Shown piece by piece: positions 60,034 through 64,000 of a stretch of DNA of 64,000 nt. The stretch's first letter is position 1, and every line of letters starts with the position of its first letter. Position numbers and translations under genes: made by a program. The DNA is from Cohaesibacter sp. ES.047 (GTDB taxonomy: Bacteria; Pseudomonadota; Alphaproteobacteria; Rhizobiales; Cohaesibacteraceae), in the NCBI RefSeq assembly GCF_900215505.1, contig NZ_LT907844.1, positions 124,001-188,000 on the forward strand, written 5' to 3'. The notes below the pieces were generated by a model, which was given only the letters and a program-made list of their open reading frames with translations, searched no databases and was not told where the DNA came from.

Positions 60034-61587
60034 ATGGCGATTTCCAAAACGCTCGCAGACGAGTTGGAGAAGCGGCGCGCCGTCGCACTGGAAGGCGGCG
60101 GCAAGAAGAAAGCTGAAGACAGGCACGCAAAAGGGCGGCTGACCGCCCGCGAACGACTGGACACGCTTTATTCCAAAGGCACTTTTCAAGAATTCGGTCT
60201 GCACGCTCAGCACAACACCCGTCATTTCGGCATGGCGGAAAAATCCATCCCGACAGACGGTGTGATCACTGGTACAGGCTTCATCAACGGCCGTCCCGTG
60301 GCTGCCTTTTCGCAGGACTTCGGCGTTGTCGGCGGTTCTCTTGGCGATATTCATGCCAAGAAGATCTGCAACGCCCTTGACCATGCGCAGAAAGCTGGTG
60401 TCCCGGTTGTTGGTTTCAATGACTCTGGAGGAGCTCGCATTCAGGAAGGCGTTGGCGCCCTGTCCGGCTATGGTCAGGTCTTCTATCGCAACGTCCTGCT
60501 CTCCGGTGTCGTGCCTCAGATTTCGGTGATTGCTGGCCCTTGTGCCGGTGGTGCAGCCTACAGCCCTGCCCTTACCGACTTCCTGATCATGACGCGCGAA
60601 AATGCGAGCATGTTCATCTGTGGTCCAGAAGTGATCCGTGCCGTGACCGGTCAGGTCACCACGATGGAAGAAATCGGTTCGGCTCAGGCGCATGCCTCCG
60701 TTTCCGGTAACATCCACTTCATCGCGGAAGACGACAAGCACGCCATCAGCATCGTGCACAAGCTGCTGTCGTTCCTGCCATCGAACAACATGCAGGATCC
60801 GCCGCATCATCTCGAGGCCGATCTCAAGATTGTTGACGATCCGTCCATCGATGATTTGGTTCCGGCCGATTCCAAAACACCGTTTGACTGTCGTGAAGTC
60901 ATCAAACGTCTGGCTGACGATGGCGACTTCCTGGAAATCATGCAGCATTTCGCAGCCAACATCGTTATCGGCTTTGGCCGCGTCGGTGGTGTGGTTGTCG
61001 GCTTCGTCTCCAACCAGCCAACGGTCAAGGCGGGTACGCTGGACATTGACGCAAGTGACAAGGCAGCGCGCTTTGTTCGCTTCTGTAACGTCTACAACAT
61101 CCCCATTGTCACGCTGGTTGACGTTCCGGGCTTCTTGCCTGGCGTGAACGAGGAACGCCGCGGTATCATTCGCCATGGTGCGAAGATGCTGTTTGCCTAT
61201 GCCTCTGCTACAGTACCGAAAATCACCGTGATCATGCGTAAAGCCTATGGCGGCGCCTATCTTGCCATGTGCAGTGAAGATATGGGTGCTGACCGGGTGA
61301 TCGCTTGGCCAACCGCCGAAATCGCCGTGATGGGTGCTGAAGGTGCTGTCAACATTCTTTATCGCAAAGAACTGGCAGCAGCAGAAGACAAGACAGCCAA
61401 GGCAAAAGAACTGGCCGATGAATACCGGACCCAGTTTGCCACGCCTTATCTTTCTGCCGGCATGCTGGCCATTCACGATATCATCCAGCCTCGCGAGACC
61501 AAGAGTGCAATCGCTCTGGCGCTTCGTGGCCTGATGTCCAAACGTGAAACCCGGCCACCGAAAAAGCACGGCAACATTCCGCTGTAA
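60034..61587 (+). CDS. mmdA: Methylmalonyl-CoA decarboxylase-type carboxyltransferase alpha subunit
   Basis: Cytosolic carboxyltransferase of 517 aa that moves the carboxyl group from an acyl-CoA to the biotin carrier protein. It has the acyl-CoA carboxylase beta fold: N-terminal RLTARERLDTLYSKGTFQEF (about 33-52), the first oxyanion-hole region GDIHAKKICNALDHAQ, FNDSGGARIQEGVGALSGYG (about 131-150), CAGGAAYSPALTDF and the C-terminal VDVPGFLPGVNEERRGIIRHGAKML and RKAYGGAYLAM segments. The length is normal. The genes that follow encode a membrane anchor, a biotin carrier and a sodium-pump subunit, so this is a Na+-coupled decarboxylase and not propionyl-CoA carboxylase, whose partner would be a biotin carboxylase. 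Confidence 0.9.
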   Translation: MAISKTLADELEKRRAVALEGGGKKKAEDRHAKGRLTARERLDTLYSKGTFQEFGLHAQHNTRHFGMAEKSIPTDGVITGTGFINGRPVAAFSQDFGVVGGSLGDIHAKKICNALDHAQKAGVPVVGFNDSGGARIQEGVGALSGYGQVFYRNVLLSGVVPQISVIAGPCAGGAAYSPALTDFLIMTRENASMFICGPEVIRAVTGQVTTMEEIGSAQAHASVSGNIHFIAEDDKHAISIVHKLLSFLPSNNMQDPPHHLEADLKIVDDPSIDDLVPADSKTPFDCREVIKRLADDGDFLEIMQHFAANIVIGFGRVGGVVVGFVSNQPTVKAGTLDIDASDKAARFVRFCNVYNIPIVTLVDVPGFLPGVNEERRGIIRHGAKMLFAYASATVPKITVIMRKAYGGAYLAMCSEDMGADRVIAWPTAEIAVMGAEGAVNILYRKELAAAEDKTAKAKELADEYRTQFATPYLSAGMLAIHDIIQPRETKSAIALALRGLMSKRETRPPKKHGNIPL

Positions 61588-61602
61588 GCAAAAGGAACCC
61601 AC

Positions 61603-61986
61603 ATGCTCGAGAATCTAGAACTCATCGTCATAGGTTTCGCAGTGGTGCTGCTGGCTCTTGCCTCTCTTTGGGCCTCTTGTTCGATTGTGGGTTTTTTCTT
61701 TACCCGCACTCCGAAGAAAGCCAAAGAAGAGCAATCGCCTCAGGTTCCAGCACGGGCGGCAGTCGCCTCCCGTGCCGGTGTCCCCCCTCACCATCTGGCC
61801 GCAATCGCTGCGGCTGTAGTCGATACGCTTGGCCCGGGGTACCGCGTGACCCGTGTGGCGGCTCCGGCTCACAAAGTCAGCGAATGGCCGATGGAAGGGC
61901 GCATTGCAGCCTTTACCGCTCACAAAACCCGTGCTGATTGGGGCCCCATGGCGCCTACTCTCGCCCGCGAGACCCAGAAATCCTGA
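61603..61986 (+). CDS. mmdD: OadG/MmdD-family membrane anchor subunit
   Basis: Small protein of 127 aa with one N-terminal membrane helix (LIVIGFAVVLLALASLWASC, about residues 5-24) followed by a soluble tail containing AAIAAAVVDTLGPGYRVTRV and ending near KTRADWGPMAPTLARETQKS. The helix-plus-tail layout and its place between the alpha and biotin subunits match OadG/MmdD, which tethers the carboxyltransferase to the pump. These subunits are poorly conserved, so the call rests partly on context. It starts 15 bp after mmdA. Confidence 0.82.
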   Translation: MLENLELIVIGFAVVLLALASLWASCSIVGFFFTRTPKKAKEEQSPQVPARAAVASRAGVPPHHLAAIAAAVVDTLGPGYRVTRVAAPAHKVSEWPMEGRIAAFTAHKTRADWGPMAPTLARETQKS

Positions 61987-61999
61987 GAGGACTTAAGTA

Positions 62000-62398
62000 A
62001 TGAAACGTTTGCGGATCACCGTACAAGGCATCACCTATGATGTGACCGTGGAAGACGAGGATCTCGCTTCCGAAGCCACTGCAGCTCCTGCTCCGGCCGC
62101 AGCTCCTGCACCTGCAGCTCCGGCGGCACCTGTTGCTGCTCCTGCAGCCGCAGCTCCTGCTGCTGCCCCTGCAGCCCCCGCCGGTGACGGCGCTGTCCCC
62201 AGCCCGCTGGCTGGCACGGTCATCAGCATTGATGTTTCCGTTGGCCAGAAAGTTGCCGCTGGTGATACCCTGCTGGTTCTGGAAGCGATGAAGATGAACA
62301 CCAACATCACCGCCCCGCAGGCTGGCACTGTTACAGCTGTCAACATCACCCCCGGCGCATCCGTGACCGAGGGCCAAGTCCTTGTCACACTTTCCTGA
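62000..62398 (+). CDS. mmdC: Biotin carrier (biotinyl domain) subunit
   Basis: Biotin carboxyl carrier protein of 132 aa. The N-terminal 30 residues (MKRLRITVQGITYDVTVEDE) are followed by an Ala/Pro-rich flexible linker (about 33-68) and a biotinyl domain (about 70-132) with the biotin-attachment site LEAMKMNTN, whose Lys is modified. The pattern PSPLAGTVISIDVSVGQKV...AGDTLLVLEAMKM is standard. It lies 13 bp after mmdD and 16 bp before the pump subunit. Confidence 0.95.
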   Translation: MKRLRITVQGITYDVTVEDEDLASEATAAPAPAAAPAPAAPAAPVAAPAAAAPAAAPAAPAGDGAVPSPLAGTVISIDVSVGQKVAAGDTLLVLEAMKMNTNITAPQAGTVTAVNITPGASVTEGQVLVTLS

Positions 62399-62414
62399 TT
62401 AGGGGGTTTCTTCA

Positions 62415-63563
62415 ATGGAAGGCACCACCACAGAGATATCCAAGATCGAACAGCTCTGGAATCTGACCGCCTTTAGCGACGTCACCTGGCAAATGATGGT
62501 GATGTGGGCGATCATTGCACTCCTGTTCTATCTGGCCGTCTACAAAAAATTCGAGCCCTTGCTGCTGATCCCGATTGCCTTCGGGGCACTGTTGGCCAAC
62601 CTTCCGACGGAAGGCATGATCAACGCTCCTCTCGGGGAGCATGGTGGCGGACTCTACTACTACATCTCCAAGGGTGTTGAGCTGGAGATCTTTCCTCCGC
62701 TCATCTTCATGGGCGTTGGTGCCCTGACGGACTTTGGTCCGCTCATCGCCAACCCGCGCACGCTTCTGCTTGGTGCAGCAGCGCAGTTCGGTGTCTTTGC
62801 GACCTTCCTTGGAGCCGTTGCAATTGGCTTTAGCCCGCAAGAAGCCGGTGCCATTGGCATCATCGGCGGTGCTGACGGCCCGACCTCGATCTTCCTGGCC
62901 AACAAGCTGGCTCCGCATCTTCTGGCTCCCATTGCCGTTGCTGCCTACAGCTACATGGCCTTGGTGCCGATGATCCAGCCTCCCATCATGCGCGCCCTGA
63001 CCACGGAAGCGGAACGTAAGATCCGCATGCAGTCCCTGCGTCAGGTCTCCCGCCTTGAGAAGCTGATCTTCGCTTGCATGGTGACCATTCTGGTTATCCT
63101 GCTGGTTCCGGCTGCAGCTGCCCTGATCGGCATGCTGATGCTTGGCAACTTCCTGCGCGAAAGCCTGGAAACCGAGCGTCTGTCAAAAGCTGCCCAGAAC
63201 GAGGTGGTCAACGTCATCACCATCTTCCTGGGGACTTCTGTCGGGATCACCATGACCGCTGAACGGTTCCTGAACTTCGACACGATGAAGATTCTGGCCC
63301 TCGGCATCGTGGCATTCAGCATCGCAACCTCTTGCGGTGTCCTGATGGCCAAAGCGATGAACCTGTTCTCCAAGAACAAGATCAACCCGCTGATCGGCTC
63401 GGCAGGCGTGTCTGCCGTCCCAATGGCAGCCCGCGTCTCTCAGGTCGAAGGCCAGCGTGCTGATCCCAGCAACTTCCTGCTCATGCATGCCATGGGCCCG
63501 AACGTTGCAGGCGTTATCGGAACCGCAGTTGTTGCCGGTTACATGATCGCCTGGTTTAGCTGA
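62415..63563 (+). CDS. mmdB: Sodium ion-translocating decarboxylase beta subunit
   Basis: Inner-membrane subunit of 382 aa that decarboxylates carboxybiotin and pumps Na+ outward. It has about 10 hydrophobic segments and the core motif [20 protein letters not shown] (about residues 154-173), with the essential Asp, followed by [40 protein letters not shown] near residue 325 is another conserved stretch of the OadB/GcdB/MmdB family. The first 15 residues precede the first helix. The chemical substrate of the complex (methylmalonyl-CoA, glutaconyl-CoA or oxaloacetate) is set by mmdA; the acyl-CoA type is favoured. Confidence 0.93.
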   Translation: MEGTTTEISKIEQLWNLTAFSDVTWQMMVMWAIIALLFYLAVYKKFEPLLLIPIAFGALLANLPTEGMINAPLGEHGGGLYYYISKGVELEIFPPLIFMGVGALTDFGPLIANPRTLLLGAAAQFGVFATFLGAVAIGFSPQEAGAIGIIGGADGPTSIFLANKLAPHLLAPIAVAAYSYMALVPMIQPPIMRALTTEAERKIRMQSLRQVSRLEKLIFACMVTILVILLVPAAAALIGMLMLGNFLRESLETERLSKAAQNEVVNVITIFLGTSVGITMTAERFLNFDTMKILALGIVAFSIATSCGVLMAKAMNLFSKNKINPLIGSAGVSAVPMAARVSQVEGQRADPSNFLLMHAMGPNVAGVIGTAVVAGYMIAWFS

Positions 63564-63569
63564 CATCCG

Positions 63570-63590
63570 AAAGCGGGGCCTCCCCGCTTT
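63570..63590 (+). terminator. Stem-loop after mmdB
   Basis: AAAGCGGGG and CCCCGCTTT pair perfectly around CCT, 6 bp after the mmdB stop, and are followed by CCCTTT. Likely part of the operon's 3' end. Confidence 0.7.
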
Positions 63591-63635
63591 CCCTTTCCGG
63601 TGCTCGTCTCGCTAACGGGTTTCGGACCCTATCAA

Positions 63636-63669
63636 GAGCCCGACACCATTGGTGCCGGGTTCTTTTTTT
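63636..63669 (+). terminator. Rho-independent terminator downstream of the mmd operon
   Basis: GAGCCCG-A-CACC pairs with GGTG-C-CGGGTTC around an ATT loop, with one internal mismatch and one wobble pair, and is followed by at least eight T residues. It is the stronger of two hairpins beyond mmdB. Confidence 0.88.
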
Positions 63670-63862
63670 TGCGCGGTTTCAACGCCTTGGCGCACCCATC
63701 CTTCAAGCAATCGTGATCGCTGCGACGCGTGAATACTGCTAGATTGGCCCGGTCGCGCTTGGTCGCATATTTGTCACACCTCGCAATTGCTAATCGGGGA
63801 GGCTGGGGATAACGCACAAGGACCTTCCGAAGATTTCTTCGCTGCGGCTATATCAGTGGGCA

Positions 63863-64000
63863 AATGGGGATTCGACGATGGCACGACCCAGCCCCTTTAA
63901 AGGAAGCCTTTCGCCCGGTTGCGGCAGGTCTTAACAGCACACACGCCATTTGGTCAGAGTATGAAATTGCAAGACACGCCTTTATTGACAGCCGACAGCA
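63863..64000 (+). CDS. Possible start of an unidentified gene (cut by the window edge)
   Basis: An open frame of 46 codons begins at an ATG (MGIRRWHDPAPLKEAF) and runs to the window edge without a stop. The frame is open for a further 70 bp upstream. The composition is plausible for a real protein, but there is no recognised motif and no strong ribosome-binding site, so it is recorded only as a candidate. Confidence 0.3.

Noticed and set aside
63866-63880. GGATTCGACG, resembling the conserved start of tmRNA
   Set aside because: The surrounding bases do not form the matching acceptor arm or T-loop sequence, no tag-encoding part is seen, and the sequence also reads as codons of an open frame.
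1-64000. Mobile elements, CRISPR arrays, rRNA and tRNA genes
   Set aside because: No transposase, integrase, regularly spaced repeat, or conserved rRNA/tRNA sequence was found by reading.

Overview
The window looks like a chromosomal segment of an alphaproteobacterium, probably in the Hyphomicrobiales. The signs are a moderately high G+C content (judged by eye), a TctABC-type carboxylate transporter, a TamA/TamB pair, a SmoEFGK/MtlK-type polyol locus, two TGA-N9-TCA elements of the kind bound by RirA, and one FNR/FixK-type site. A pyruvate:ferredoxin oxidoreductase and a biotin-dependent sodium-pump decarboxylase point to a facultative anaerobe. A marine genus such as Cohaesibacter would fit, but this is a guess from gene content. 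No rRNA, tRNA, CRISPR, transposase or phage gene was seen.

Layout. Positions 1-2842 (minus): tctC-tctB-tctA, with tctA running off the left edge. Positions 3388-12348 (plus): a sugar-acid locus with an SDR dehydrogenase, a GntR/FadR regulator, DgoK, DgoA, the ytfQ-ytfR-ytfT-yjfF sugar ABC importer and a second GntR/FadR regulator. Positions 12385-14331 (minus): a GNAT-RLAN-RimK ATP-grasp fusion. Positions 14617-16215 (plus): a small periplasmic DUF1344-like protein and a YcaD-like MFS transporter. Positions 16319-24080 (minus): a polyol locus with a HAD phosphatase, SorC-family regulator, SmoEFGK-type ABC importer and mannitol 2-dehydrogenase. Positions 24357-29414 (minus): imelysin, di-heme DUF1111, imelysin and DUF1513, an iron-acquisition set. 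Positions 29954-34289 (plus): a LytTR/LytS two-component pair and a CstA-family transporter. Positions 34539-40610 (plus): tamA-tamB. Positions 40702-48434 (minus): an NfnSL-like fusion flavoprotein translationally coupled to an unusually long PFOR. Positions 49106-59218 (minus): five transglutaminase, circularly permuted ATP-grasp and alpha-E genes. Positions 60034-63563 (plus): a methylmalonyl-CoA-decarboxylase-type Na+ pump operon.

How the genes fit together. The first half is mostly uptake and entry steps for hexoses, sugar acids and polyols, each transporter having its own regulator. Three substrate-binding-protein genes are followed by a stem-loop before the membrane and ATPase genes, which suggests expression of the binding protein is raised by mRNA processing or attenuation. 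The CstA pair (possible pyruvate uptake), the PFOR-Nfn pair (pyruvate oxidation with electrons to NAD(P)) and the decarboxylase pump together suggest pyruvate/propionate metabolism under low oxygen. The most distinctive unit is the PFOR-Nfn operon: the PFOR carries its own C-terminal ferredoxin-like domain, the partner fuses both Nfn subunits and adds an unrecognised N-terminal domain, and an FNR/FixK site lies upstream. The transglutaminase/ATP-grasp/alpha-E locus is a known but functionally unsolved predicted peptide-ligation system.
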